From Liolophura sinensis (lineage: Eukaryota; Mollusca; Polyplacophora; Chitonida; Chitonidae), in NCBI RefSeq assembly GCF_032854445.1, contig NC_088305.1:23102955-23166954 (forward strand): a stretch of DNA of 64,000 nucleotides, read 5' to 3'. A program made the translations under genes and the position numbers. The notes under the pieces were generated by a model. That model was given only the letters and a program-made list of their open reading frames with translations. It did no database searches and was not told the origin of the DNA. This document shows, piece after piece, positions 21,350 to 33,555 of this stretch (positions are counted from its first letter, which is position 1; the number at the start of each line of letters is the position of its first letter).

Positions 21350-22610
21350 GTAGTTATCACAACAACTGAAATCGACATTGTGATTCGTAACTGCTAAGCA
21401 ATAGATAAGACGCGAAGCTATATAGTTGGTAGGCTTATAGAGATTGTTATGCGGCCAACGGAAAAGATTGAAAAGGGTGGTTAGCAGAAAAAAGGCCTTT
21501 ATGTACTTCAGGGCTACAATCACAACGGCCGGCTTTTGCATCATCCGCCTGACCTACATGAACCTCCTTGGTCTGCACTCAGACTTATTCTAGACAGACT
21601 GGTGGCATACAATTTTTGTGAACAAACACATATTTCTACACTAATGCTAAGATTTCTGCTGCTATGAATTTGCAACGGGGCAACTCGTTTATATTGCAAT
21701 CTGCGTCTATTGAATCCAGTAAATATCGCCTAACACCAGTCAAAGGGAAATAATCGGCCTCTCCTACATCGACAATTGCAATGACAGTGTCGATAGCTTG
21801 TGCACTATTAATTTTGAGCCCTGCGGTTTCAGCGGGGTTCACGTCGTTTGTTGTTGTAGTTATTCAACGCCATCAAATACAAGACAGCATAGCTGTATGT
21901 CATCGTACAGCCGTTTTGGGAAATCATGGACAGTGCACAGAAAGCATTAAGTCAAATACCATACACCCAGTCCAGTTTCCATCTAACTCCATGTAAAGAA
22001 ATAGCATTAACATCTATTTCTAAACGAAAAAACGGTGTTGTCATTTAAATGCTTCTAACGAGAAAACCATTGATCGTAGCTCAAATCCGCTGCACATTGC
22101 AGAAATTGCCTAACAAAACTTTAGTTTTTTGACTATATCTCAAAAAGTTACAAAGATATGCAAAAAGTAAAAGTAGATTCAGAATCAGCGGCTCAGCGGG
22201 AGCCATAGCGGGAATACACCAGAATACGTTAAAAAAATTGAAATTTCAAAACTATTTGTGACGTCACAACTTCGCCCAACGGCGAGCTTCCAAAGTTTTT
22301 ACCGGAAGGCAACGATTTTCTCAAACTTATTGTAACTACCAACGGTCTACCTGCATATCAAATTTCAAAACAGTGATTCTTAAGAAGAAGATGTTTAAAC
22401 GATTTCATATAAAATTACATATGGCCGCCAAAACGTATGACTTCGTCTCCGCGGTGCACAACTTCAGCCATCAGGGAATAACACTGCAAAATTTCAAGTC
22501 AATCGGTAGAGTGATCGAGGCTGTAGGCTGCACACAAAATTTAAGAAATAATAATAATAATAATCCGAACGATTCCAATAGGTGTCCCGCAGGACTACCT
22601 AGCCGGACCC
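21350..22610. other. Intergenic, no gene recognised
   Basis: Sequence right of the Harbinger element. A small (AAT)n run is at about 22549-22563. Frames such as 22373-22708 have no convincing protein character. Confidence 0.45.
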
Positions 22611-22614
22611 CTAA

Positions 22615-22860
22615 TTACCATTTGGATTTTGAAGTCGTGCCAATAAAGTGGCCTTGGTTCATTCATCAGACCATTAACGACACCACAATATTTCTTACAT
22701 TTTTTTAAACATAAATGACGGACACCGGCAATGCCAAAGCAAACTTCTAAAAACAAAGCCACATTGGACGATTGTAAATATTTACACTTGAAGAAATGCT
22801 TTCTGAATTATTTTCGCAAAGAAAACCTTCAAAATCTTATACAGTCTCTTTATTCAGCTT
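22615..22860. repeat. Segmental duplication, left copy (3' part)
   Basis: Matches about 33925-34160 in the same orientation ('catttggattttgaagtcgtg' and onward). It places the end of the duplication that also contains the two membrane-protein genes. The Harbinger element lies between this and the gene copy on the left side. Confidence 0.75.
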
Positions 22861-23214
22861 TTACAGCCACTACTAACATTTCTGTACATTCAGGTTAAGT
22901 GGTTTTTTTTATATTTTTGGTCCATGCACTACTTGACGAAAACCATAGTTAAGTTAAGTTTAAAAAGTTTGGAAGCGTCATGCCCCTGCTTCTTGAAGCT
23001 GACATTTGACTTAGCACACCCTTAGTCTTAGGTTCTGAGTTGATAGCCGTGTCAACTTTGTTATTGACCGTTACAGAGTGACGCCAAGAGCATACACATC
23101 TAGATGCAAAGTGTCAAAACAAACATAAAGATCTGTGCTTAGAGCCAAATCCAAGACCAGAAAAGTACATTTTTGTAACTCACGCGGAGAACGAAGTTAG
23201 CTACTACAACAAAG

Positions 23215-23340
23215 CTAACGACCTAACGACAATGGGCCTATTATAAGGTAGTAGCTCGGCCATATCAAAATCTGTCGACAATGGGCCTATTATACGGTAG
23301 TAGCTCGGCCATCTGAAAACGTAACGACGATGGGCCTATG
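23215..23340. repeat. Short tandem repeat, about 2.5 copies
   Basis: A unit of roughly 50-55 bp containing 'gacaatgggcctattata' and 'ggtagtagctcggcc' is repeated twice, with the start of a third. Confidence 0.7.
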
Positions 23341-23689
23341 TTGAATATTAACTCTAAATAGTTATGGTTACTTCAACAAAAGATAACTTCCGGTGGCGAC
23401 TGTTATGTGAAAGTATATCACATCGTGTGATTGCTTGATTATTGGTGTTGAACGAATAACCTGCAGGAAGAATAACGGAATAAAAACTGATGTATCCAAT
23501 GGGCTAACTTCAGTGAGTACCTTTTCACGTTAGACTGAAATTTGTCTTCTGACCCACATGCTCAGAAAACAGTAACAGTAAGCCCAAGTAATAGAAGACC
23601 GATTGTAAAGCATAAAACGAGTGCACGCAGTTTGGGTAATCTCATCAAATCAGGGATAATACAGCACCAAGTAAAAAAGTGTACATGAA

Positions 23690-24230
23690 CACTATGACTA
23701 TGCTTCCCATGTAATAAGTGTGCGTGTAGACTATGACTATGCTTCCCATGTAATAAGTGTACGTGTAGACTATGACTATGCTTCCCATGTAATAAGTGTA
23801 CGTGTAGACTATGACTATGCTTCCTACGTAATAAGTGTATGTGTACACTATGACTATGCTTCCTATGTAATAAGTGTATGTATACACTATGACAATGTTT
23901 CCTATGTAATAAATGTACGTGTACACTATGGCTATGCTTCCTATGTAATGAGTGTACGTGTACACTACGACTATGCTTCCCATGTTATAAGTGTACGTGT
24001 ATACTATGACAATGTTTCCTATGTAATAAATGTACGTGTACACTATGACTATGCTTCCCATGTAATAAGTGTACGTGTAGACTATAACTATGCTTCCTAC
24101 ATAATAAGTGTATGTGTACACTATGACTATGCTTCCTATGAAATAAGTGTATGTATACACTATGACAATGCTTCCTATGTAATAAATGCACTTGTGCACT
24201 ATGACAATGCTTCCTATGTAATAAGCACAA
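23690..24230. repeat. 39-bp minisatellite, about 14 copies
   Basis: The unit contains 'actatgactatgcttccc' and 'atgtaataagtgtacgtg'. At 39 bp (13 codons) it leaves frames of 184 codons open on both strands (23645-24199 minus, 23720-24274 plus). These translate to near-identical 13-residue repeats and are not considered genes. Confidence 0.9.
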
Positions 24231-24339
24231 TGCTAACACACAGAAAAATAATAGTTCAGAGTACACACGTATAGAGTACATACAGAGGCCTAAACTGTAT
24301 GTACCTCCAGGAAGGTACAAACTGTTCAAGTGCAAGTTA

Positions 24340-25720
24340 CTAATTATACACCTGGGACATTCACAACTGCTTCTGTTTACAAGTTACTAGTTTTACACCT
24401 AGCACGGTCCGTGTGTCTTCCAGCACATCACTGGCAACCGCTTACTGCTTCTGTTTACATGCTACTAGTTTTACACCTAGCACAGTCCGTGTGTCTTCCA
24501 GCACATCATTGGGAACTGCTGACTGCTTCTGTTTACAAATTACTAGTTACACACCTAGCACAGTCCGTGTGTCTGCTAGCACATCACTGGCAATTGCTTA
24601 CTGCTTCTATTTATAAGTTACTAGTTACACACCTAGCACAGTCCGTGTGTCTCCCAGCACATCACTGGCAACTGCTTACTGCTTCTGTTTACAAGTCACT
24701 AGTTTTACACCTAGCACAGTCGGTGTGTCTTCCAGCACATCACTGGCAACTGCTTACTGCTTCTGTTTACAAGTTACTAGTTTTACACCTAGCACAGTCC
24801 GTGTGTCTTCCAGCACATCACTGGCAACTGCTTACTGCTTCTGTTTACAAGTTACTAGTTTTACACCTAGAACATTCCGTGTCTTCCAGCACATCACTGG
24901 GAACCACTGGTTGCTTCTGTTTACAACTTACTAGTTATACGCCTAGAACAGTCCGTGTGTCTTCCAGCACATCACTGGCAACTGCTTACTGCTTCTGTTT
25001 ACAAGTTACTAGTTACACACCTACCACAGTCCGTGTGTCTTCCAGCACATCACTGTGAACTGCTTACTGCTTCTATTTATAAGTTACTAGCTACACACCT
25101 AGCACAGTCCGTGTGTCTTCCAGCACATCACTGTGAACTGCTTACTGCTTCTATTTATAAGTTACTAGTTACACACCTAGCACAGTCCGTGTGTCTTCCA
25201 GCACATCACTGGCAACTGCTGACTGCTTCTCTTTGCAAGTCACTAGTTATACACCTAGCACAGTCCGTGTGTCTGCCAGCACATCACTGGGAACTGCTTA
25301 CTGCTTCTGTTTACAAGTTACTAGTTATACACCTAGCACAGTCCGTGTGTCTTTCAGCACATCACTGGGAGCTGCTTACTGCTTCTGTTTACAAGTTACT
25401 AGTTACACACCTAGCACAGTCCGTGTGTCTTTCAGCACATCACTGGCGACTGCTGACTGCTTCTATTTGATAGTTACTAGTTGCACACCTAGCACAGTCT
25501 GTGTGTCTTTCAGCACATCACTGGCAACTGCTGACTACTTCTGTTTGCAAGTCACTAGTTATACACCTAGCAGAGTCCGTGAGTCTGCCAGCACACCACT
25601 GGGAGCTGCTTCTGTTTGCAAGTTATTAGTTATATATCTTTTACATTTCTTGCGTCTTCCCGCACATTACTGCATTGGATGTGCTGACTGCTTCTCTTTG
25701 GAAGAAGCCCCCGTCGTAAC
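24340..25720. repeat. 78-bp minisatellite, about 17 copies
   Basis: The unit includes 'gcttctgtttacaagttact', 'agcacagtccgtgtgtcttc' and 'cagcacatcactggcaac'. It is the longest array of the family also found at 2195-2760 and 5490-5700. Because 78 is divisible by three, frames in several phases stay open (for example 24330-25058 and 25191-25748). They show no domain and I do not call them genes. Confidence 0.9.
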
Positions 25721-26269
25721 TTTAGTGTTACTTTATATACTTTTTTAGGTCTTTGTTGGATTGTGTTGAACGTTGTTTTTGGAAATTGATGTAATGATTA
25801 TTGACCCGCAAACGTCCATTTTGCTTCACTTTTTACCTGCATACATGTACCATGACAGTGTTATAGGTGAAGGAAACCACAATGAAGAAACCCTCATAAA
25901 CCCTGCGTACTGGTATGCCGTTAAGCAAAGTAATAAGTTAATAAATAAGTAAATAAATAAATTAAAATAAATAAGTGTGGAGGATATATGACGAGTTCTA
26001 AACAGACATTGTCTAATGCCATACGTCTAGCTGGGGGGCTTCAGAGTAGTGTTCCACGCATCTTGAGTACGTAGTTGTATGAGCACTGTTGACAGCGTTG
26101 ACATAAGCTGCTGTAATCAATAACATCGTTCTAAAAAAAATCGTTATTCGTGTCACGTCTGAATATAATGACCCAGAGAGGAGCAGGTGTGCTAAGGCTC
26201 ATTCAAAGAACAGCGTATCTGTACGCCGACTTATCTTGCTACAGACGTCGCTGACAGAGCGGGTAAGTT

Positions 26270-26660
26270 CGGTTTCCTCCCATCATACTGCTGTCTGTCT
26301 GTCGTAAATGATAAATGAAATACTCTTCAGTACGGGCTCGGGGCCTCCGTGGCTCAGTCGGTTAGCGCGCTAGCGCAGCGTAATGACCCAGGAGCGTCTC
26401 ACCAATGCGGTCGCTGTGAGTTCAAGTCCAGCTCATGCTGGCTTCCTCTCCGGCCGTACGTGAGAAGGTCTGTCAGCAACCTGCGGATGGTCGTGGGTTT
26501 CCCTCGGGCTCTGCCCGGTTTCCACCCACCATAATGCTGGCCGCCGTCGTATAAGTGAAAGATTCTTGAGTACGGCGTAAAACACCAATCAAAAAAAAAG
26601 AAATCAGTACGGGCTTAATCACCAATCAAACAAATAAATACATTAATTAAATCGGGTGAC
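26270..26660 (+). mobile_element. Older SINE tail hosting a younger SINE
   Basis: 'ggtttcctcccatcatactg' up to 'tcagtacgggct', and then after the inserted SINE 'taatcaccaatcaaacaaat', form a diverged 3' end of the same SINE superfamily (compare 2856-2960). The younger element at 26339-26603 is inserted in it. Confidence 0.6.
26339..26603 (+). mobile_element. tRNA-derived SINE, plus strand
   Basis: Starts at the GGGGCCTCCGTGGCTCAGTC A-box end (one extra base at left), has GAGTTCAAGTCC as B box, and ends in an A-run. A perfect 12-bp duplication TCAGTACGGGCT flanks it (26327-26338 and 26604-26615). The best-preserved copy in forward orientation. Confidence 0.93.
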
Positions 26661-26794
26661 GCCTAAAACTAACCGTTGAGAAAAAATTCAACATATGTAA
26701 TTAAAGGATGTTGCAATAATGCGTCCTTCCGTATATTTTCGGCCTCTTTATTCGCTGTCAGTTTGTCACCCGCTCTTCACCTGAACAACGTGTG

Positions 26795-28550
26795 GGGTTT
26801 CACCCATGTATCCTGCATTCTGGAAAATGGCTGTAAGCCTCACGTTTTTATATGTGCCTAACTACCTTCCCACCTCATACTAATATCTTTGTTCATGTAT
26901 AACTGGGTCCTGTATAGTTCTGTAATCTTCAGTGTGACTGCTTAATACTACTAACAAATAAGTGTAAAACAAATCTTCATGGACTCTTAAAAAGAAAAGA
27001 TTGGCCTGTTTTGTAAACTTTTCATTTTTGCTCTACTTTTCAACATTGTTAACTATTTACCCACGAATTCTATTTAAATAGGCTTTGCGTGATCAATCTT
27101 TTTTTGTAGTCTATTCTTTTTAGCCAGTAACCTATATTCAGCCATGAGTAAAATCAGTCATACTCGCTACTAAAATTTCCTTTCGTCAGTGACACGTAAC
27201 AACACAAGCTCTACACGTGGATATGTTGGAAGTTCGTATTCTTGCACAGAAGATAAAACTTGAACACTTTTTTCTAATTCATAATGCTAAATTGCATAAG
27301 CTCGGTTTCGACGGCTAAAACTCATTACCTCGCGTGACGTCATATTTATTCAAAAACTGGTGGAATGCAGTGGATCATTTTCCTATTAGGGAAGAATTAT
27401 TTATTTATTTGATTGGTGTTTTACGCCGTACTCAAGAATATTTCACTTATATGACGCTGGCCAGCATTATGGTGGGAGGAAACCGGGCAGTGCCCGAGGC
27501 AAAACAACGATCATCCACAGGCTGCTGGCAGACCTTCCTACGTACGGCCGGAGAGGAAGCCAGCATGAGCTGGATTTGAACTCACAGCGACCGCATTGGT
27601 GAGAGGCTCCTGGGTCAATACACTGCGCTAGAGCGCTCACCAACTGAGACATGGGGGCCCCCTGTTATACAAGTGGTGACTGCAAGGCTACGGCTTCTGC
27701 CTAAGGAGAGAAAATGAAATCTGTCACTTGGTCTAACAGACCACGAGCACACAGAGAGAAAACAAAACAGCTAAGAAGGAATTTGCAATAGTTGTTCGGT
27801 TCAGACGGATTTAGTTATAAGCCATTGCACATGTATGTTTTTGTGGCCTATCTAATGAACATTTGTATTCTCACAGGTTTCTCTAGACTAATTGAGCTAT
27901 TAGGGTTCATCAGGTTGGAGTGATGGCGGGTGCACTGTATTTAAATCGGGTGAGTAGCGTTAGGTGAAAGAGCTCCACTTATGTTTTAAACGGCCGAGAT
28001 GGCGGAATACTTCGTCTTCCTTGCGTTTGATGGCATGGGCTTTATTAGTGGCGTCTTGGGTTCAACCCAAGTCTTTTCTTCGGCGTATGAGTGTGTATGC
28101 TTTGGGTTTTACGTCGTACTTAACAATGTTTTAGGATTGATAAGGTGTGTGAACATATACTGCCTCTTCTTATGGCAGAGCGAGTCCAAGCCACCATACT
28201 GCTGCCTCCAATACCAGTCCAATACCAGGCACAAGTAATTACACCCCACTCAGTCACATTGTACCAACACTGGTTCAATCAGCCATGTTTTCCTGCTCTA
28301 ATCTCCAAGTGCTGAGTGCACTAATATAAGAACAAACGAACCTGTTCTACCTTCTAAATCTTTGTTTTCCACCAGTAATTCTGACTGTTGTTTTTGTTAA
28401 GGGATTATCTAGTCCTGGTTTCCAACGTGTTGTTCTTATCAAGAGTGAACAATTCCTTGATACTAACACGTTGGAAACTACAGTCGGAGTAGACAGATGC
28501 GGAAAGACAAGAGAGGTTCATTTCTCCAATACATCAAAAGAAAAAAATCT
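26795..28550. repeat. Segmental duplication, right copy (5' part)
   Basis: Counterpart of about 5690-7320, including the eroded V-SINE-like element (28080-28330) and an almost identical stretch around 27960-28030 (left copy 6725-6790). Confidence 0.75.
27395..27662 (-). mobile_element. tRNA-derived SINE
   Basis: Same family, minus strand, A-box end at about 27655 (mutated), T-run at the left. No clear target duplication. Absent from the left copy of the duplication. Confidence 0.85.
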
Positions 28551-28599
28551 TTCTTTCATACATGGATATATATACAAACACTGTCTGATTTCTAGGCAG

Positions 28600-31500
28600 A
28601 AATCTCATAAATGAACTTTGCGGTTACTGGATCACTGCTTGTCTTGTTAACCCGGACATGCGGTTTGCTACACCCCCCACTCTGACGCAGTCTCTCAGAC
28701 CCGGCACGTAAGAATGATGGCCTGGGCTAGTTCGGGACGACAAGTAGTGTACGGCGGGAGATATAAAGATTACGCCCAGAGATGCAAGATGATATACCGA
28801 TAATGTCTGAACCATAGTAGATTGAATAAGCCTTGTCCTATTGTATTCATCATGCAGGGTCTTGAATTTATCTCGCAAATGTTAAATATTCACCTGCTAC
28901 AGGTAAATAGGCAGTCGAGCGGCACAGCAACAACTACAGTATACCTGATCCACCCTATAAAAAGGATTTTCATCTTAACTTTTACTGTCACTTGACCATA
29001 TATTCTGCTGTGTGGCTTGATTTCCCTTTGCATTTATATGATTTGTAATAAAATTTGATTTGCACCAAATAAAGTGCCGAAAGACGTTTGAGGAAGTCAC
29101 TGCCCCAGTATTGTGTGAAGAAATCGGGCATAATTACAGACATTGCAGTCTTTTAAATTTGGCTAAATCAATGATAAGTAATTCACCTTAGGGTGAATTC
29201 TTAAGCAGCGGCCTTCACTATCAAGAAAACAGATGATATGGCTAAAAAGGTAACCTTCCTAGAAACAATATTTTCCCTATAAACATGAAGTCATTGGACT
29301 TGTAACTTACAGATATGTTAAAATATTCATTTCAACTGGTTCAAGTTATCCTCAAGTACAAAGTTTTCTACTACATGTAGTCTAGTTAACAAATTCTATC
29401 TCCATTCCATTCGCCATCTACAGCAACAGATTATTACAACTAGGCCATCTCATTACTCAAGGCACATGTGAGAAAAAAAAAACAGTTTCTGGTAGCCTAC
29501 AATGCTGGCCAACAAGGGCCCGTCCTTCGATGAATTCCGTGCGCAGTGAATAAGACTCTGTTCTCGGCAATTGCAGGTAGCATAACATCCATTTAGATAA
29601 GAAAATAATTTACACTCGCACAGACAGACGTGAACGGCTCGGTCAACCAAAATACGGTTTGTAGGCCAGGTACAATTTTAACCCGGCGGGCAAGCAGGTC
29701 TGCCAAAGACTTTTTACTGATGCTCGACCCGTACTACCTTGTTGTTCATTAGAAATCATGTTGTCATTGTTACACTGTTCAGTACATACTTTTAATTTAA
29801 GTGCGGTAATATTTCCGTTCAAGGTGATTCTATAATCCTTGCGATATAAACGCAAGTGTCAGAATATCAACACTCTCTATAAGTGTTAAGCTGATAAATC
29901 GTGCTAAATACTGTAAAATGTGATTGCCCACACCTTAAAACTGTTAAATCGAGTAATGACTGTAATCTAAGGTACATAATGTTAGATCAAAAGACTTTAA
30001 CATAAAATGCCTTAGGCTACATACACAAAACAAGTGTTGTTTGACGTAAGATAATGGTACATTACTGCACTGTCTCTTTACATAAAATGTTAAATTTCTT
30101 AAACCGCAGAGGGCTTAACCTAGCATTCTAAATGTTGTGATACCTCCACCACTGTCAGCATGTTGGAATTAGCATGACTAAATTTGTATACAGCATTTCA
30201 ATTTCAAAAAACCTTATTATCTTAAAACCAGATCAGTGTATTAGGGGGACAGCAGGTTTGAATATTTTTTTTATAATGTAGTGCAGTATTCAACATGAAA
30301 CTCCTATCTCACAACAACAGAAGCGAGCAGATGTGACACGACTCAGCCACATGTAGTACTGCGTGGTTCTAGACTGAACTGCACCATGCCACGTCTACAA
30401 AGTGCTGACATGAAACAGCCCACACGGCAAAGAACACCACCGTACAGATCCCAACATTCTGAACCAAAGATGTCCTGCCATCGCTGTGTAGTTGATATTA
30501 TCTTCTGTGGTTGATATTCTAGGCCGTGAGGAGAATGCAAATGTCTGAATCTCTATGCAGAATGATGGTGATGATGGCTGTAGTTTTATGGCGATGTACT
30601 CCATTCTTTTCAAAGTAATGGAATTCTACTGAATTGAATTCCACTGAATTCTAATAAATGCAAATCATTACGCTGACTCCACAATTCACCTGATGGATTA
30701 TAATGATACATAGTGCATCCCCATATACTATAACTACACTGATTGTGACCTATACCAAATTAGACTAAACTGTTCAAAAGCAAACAAGAAAAAAAATCAC
30801 CCATAACCATGAAAATATCCGTCATTATGAATCTACAAAAGACACGTACATGGGCAGGGTATATAACTAGACCTAAGTAAAACATAATCAATGTCTCCCA
30901 TGCGAATAGGTGTACGCTATGTGTATACTGGTATACCTTAATAAAGAGGTACAACACTCATGCGCTGTTAACCACATTTAATAGGGCCTACCGGTACGTT
31001 ATCTATTAGAGGAATATAGCTAATCATGCCTATGTTAGATTAATCTCATATACACATACATGACATGACCGGATTTGAACTTGGTTAGAACCTAATTTTG
31101 GCCTCCCATATAAGACGTTCCAACGTTTAGATTGTTTCAGCACATTGATAAATTAGTATGGACCCATGGTACTAAAATTTCTGGCACCTAGTTAGAACGA
31201 AGGCCAGAACTTGGAAACTATTTTGACGGATTGATCCTCTATAGAGAAACACAAACCTTACAGAAAAGTGTCCATAATGCAGTTTACAGAACAAAACATT
31301 AGCACGGAAACGAGGCCAGAATGACAGACTGGCCAAGTATATAGACAGGATTACTAAGGAGTCGGCAACAAGGGACGGGTAAACTGAACCATGTTACATA
31401 CACGTTCATCAAAAACTACTGCAAGGACACTCAAGAACACTTACTAAAAAAATCACGTCTCAAACTACTCAGAAATGATAATGTTTTGACATTATTGGTT

Positions 31501-31678
31501 ATATATAGCTAAGTCAACACAATTAAGGTCGTCATGTTTGTCGTTTATACACTCCAAAATTAATCCGTTAATTTTAACAGAAAGTCTGACTGATGCTAGA
31601 CTGTGTTCTGCTACTGCAACAGGTTATTCCGTTAAATATAACACACACATTCTATTAATACAACAGAAAAACTCAATT
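28600..31678. other. About 3.1 kb without recognised genes
   Basis: Present only in the right copy of the segmental duplication. Frames such as 28624-28878 (minus) and 30343-30613 (minus) have no domain I know and no splice context. No inverted ends were found that would make it one transposon. Either an insertion here or a deletion in the left copy is possible. Confidence 0.45.
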
Positions 31679-31739
31679 AGGCAAAGAGGATATTATGTTG
31701 AATATGACACAGTATTATGTTAATAACATAATACTGTAA

Positions 31740-32515
31740 CCCGCTGCTAGTTCAAATAACTAATTTCAAATAACTAACCCGCTGCTGGTTTATTCGAATA
31801 AATGATTTTGAATAACTACACCGTTGCTGGGTTAGATACTGATTATTTGAATAACTAGCCCGTTGCTTATGAGGTACTAGTTATTCAAATAACTGAGTTG
31901 AAATAACTAATCAGCAGCAAATTTGTTATTTGTTATTCGATTACCTAACTCACTGCTTGTTAGTTATTAGTTTATCGAATAACTAACCCGCTGCTGGTTA
32001 GTTATTAGTCATTCAAATAACTAACCCGGCGCTGGTTAGTTATTAGTTATTCAAATAACTCACCAGGTGCTGGTTTAGTTATTGGTTATTCGAATAACTA
32101 ACCCCCTGCTGGTTAGTTATTAGTTATTCAAATAACTAACCAGGTGCTGGTTTAGTTATTGATTATTCGAATAACTAACCCGCTGCTGGTTAGTTATTAG
32201 TTATTCAAATAACTAACCCATTGCTTGTTAGTTACTAGTTATTCAAATAACTGAGTTGAAATAACTAATCAGCAGCAAATTTGTTATTTGTTATTCGATT
32301 ACCTAACTCACTGCTTGTTAGTTATTGGTTATTCGAATAACTAACCCGGTGCTGGTTAGTTATTAGTTATTCAAATAACTAACCAGGTGCTGGTTTAGTT
32401 ACTGGTTATTCGAATAACTAACCCGCTGCTGGTTAGTTATTAGTTATTCCAATAACTAACCCGTTGCTGAGTTAGTTATTAGTTATTCGAATAATTAATA
32501 ACTAATAACTAACCT
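31740..32515. repeat. Palindromic AT-rich minisatellite
   Basis: About 38-40-bp units built on 'ctaacccgctgctggttag' plus 'ttattagttattcaaataac'. Each contains the near-perfect palindrome AGTTATTCGAATAACT or its CAAATA variant. A longer block with 'gagttgaaataactaatcag' and 'cagcaaatttgttatttg' occurs twice, about 360 bp apart (near 31880 and 32238), so there is a higher-order repeat. It ends less than 50 bp before the membrane-protein gene. Confidence 0.85.
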
Positions 32516-32562
32516 GCTGCTAACTTCAGTGTACTGGTGTTTTTATATCGCATGTTTCTGTG

Positions 32563-33555
32563 ATGTTTCAGCTCACTTCACAGAGGATGGTATACATCTG
32601 TATCACAATGATCACCGGACTCATTCTAGTTTATATTTACCACGGAACTTTTTCATGCACCGTCATCTGTGATGAACCCATTCCAGCCCTTCGATCAGCA
32701 CAATTGTTCCAACAGTTGAACCAAACGGCACCGCCGATGTTTCAGCACAACCAATCGACGCAGTCGTTCTATCAGCACAGTCTTTTGCTAAAACCGTTCC
32801 TTGACATAATTTGCGTTTTTCCTCTCATGGAAAGTGGAGAAATTGCCGGTTCTCTTTACCCTCATGTTTCTCGGCCCAATCTCCTGAGAAGACAGCGTGA
32901 ATACGTCTACAGTTTACTTCGAAACGTACATAACCCTCTAGTGGCGTCGGTCCACTTGTTGAGTCATAGACCTCATCAACTGTACGACAAACTGAGACAA
33001 GACTACGGCGTCGACATGACAAAAGTATTCGTCCATGACACGTCCGACAACCCAACCTACAGGCAAATGTTCGAGTTTGTCTCCGAGTTTTTCCTACGCC
33101 GTTTCGTGATGGTCGTAAACGCCGACAATTATCTGGGCGACGGTTTCGAGAGCCTCGATCTGGACTACCTTAGAGAGAATAAAGTTATGTATTCTCTGAC
33201 CCGACGGTACCCTGTCCCGATGCCAAAAGGATGTCATTACCCCATTGCGTCTTACTGCGAAGAGAAAAGCTGGTACCAGGACTCTCACGACGCATTTCTG
33301 TTCTTTGTACACTCGGCTATTTCCAAAGACTTCCTCAAAGAGGTAGACTTCGCCAGCAACGCGTACGGTTCGGAAAATGTGATTATTTGGGCGTTTAAAT
33401 CCATCCTAAACTTTGCTGTGTTAAACCCCTGCAAACTGCTCAAGATCCATCATTTCCACTGTTCACAGGTGAGATCCCGGGGCAGACATTGGGTGGACAG
33501 ACCGGAAACACACGGGCAGGCAAATTTCACCGATTCCCTATATACCCAGCCTTAA
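32563..33555 (+). CDS. Type II single-pass membrane protein, uncharacterised family
   Basis: 330 codons from ATG 32563. A second Met at 32587 (MVYICI) is also possible, and 'gtttctgtgatgtttcag' just upstream looks like a splice acceptor, which would make 32587 the start. One hydrophobic anchor (about residues 10-29) follows a short basic N terminus, giving Golgi-type II topology. The luminal part has Asn-Gln-rich stem sequence, then FVMVVNADNYLGDGFESLD, LTRRYPVPMP, SHDAFLFFVHSAI, SENVIIWAFKSIL and LNPCKLLKIHHFHCS. The layout suggests a glycosyltransferase-like enzyme (a VNADNY site in place of DxD), but I know no characterised member, so this is inference. A truncated duplicate is at 8155-8848. 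Confidence 0.75.
   Translation: MFQLTSQRMVYICITMITGLILVYIYHGTFSCTVICDEPIPALRSAQLFQQLNQTAPPMFQHNQSTQSFYQHSLLLKPFLDIICVFPLMESGEIAGSLYPHVSRPNLLRRQREYVYSLLRNVHNPLVASVHLLSHRPHQLYDKLRQDYGVDMTKVFVHDTSDNPTYRQMFEFVSEFFLRRFVMVVNADNYLGDGFESLDLDYLRENKVMYSLTRRYPVPMPKGCHYPIASYCEEKSWYQDSHDAFLFFVHSAISKDFLKEVDFASNAYGSENVIIWAFKSILNFAVLNPCKLLKIHHFHCSQVRSRGRHWVDRPETHGQANFTDSLYTQP

Noticed and set aside
23645-24274. Opposed 184-codon frames (Tyr/Val-rich and Asp/Tyr-rich)
   Set aside because: Both follow from a 39-bp repeat. At most one could be real, and neither has any other support.
24330-25748. Long Ser/Thr/Cys-rich frames that look like secreted repeat proteins
   Set aside because: The 78-bp unit keeps several frames open, giving unrelated peptides in different frames. 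Codon substitutions between units show no preference for silent changes that I can see.
28624-28878. Minus-strand 84-codon frame
   Set aside because: Reads like ordinary protein in parts but has no known domain, no splice signals and no homologue in the left copy of the duplication. Not supported as a gene.
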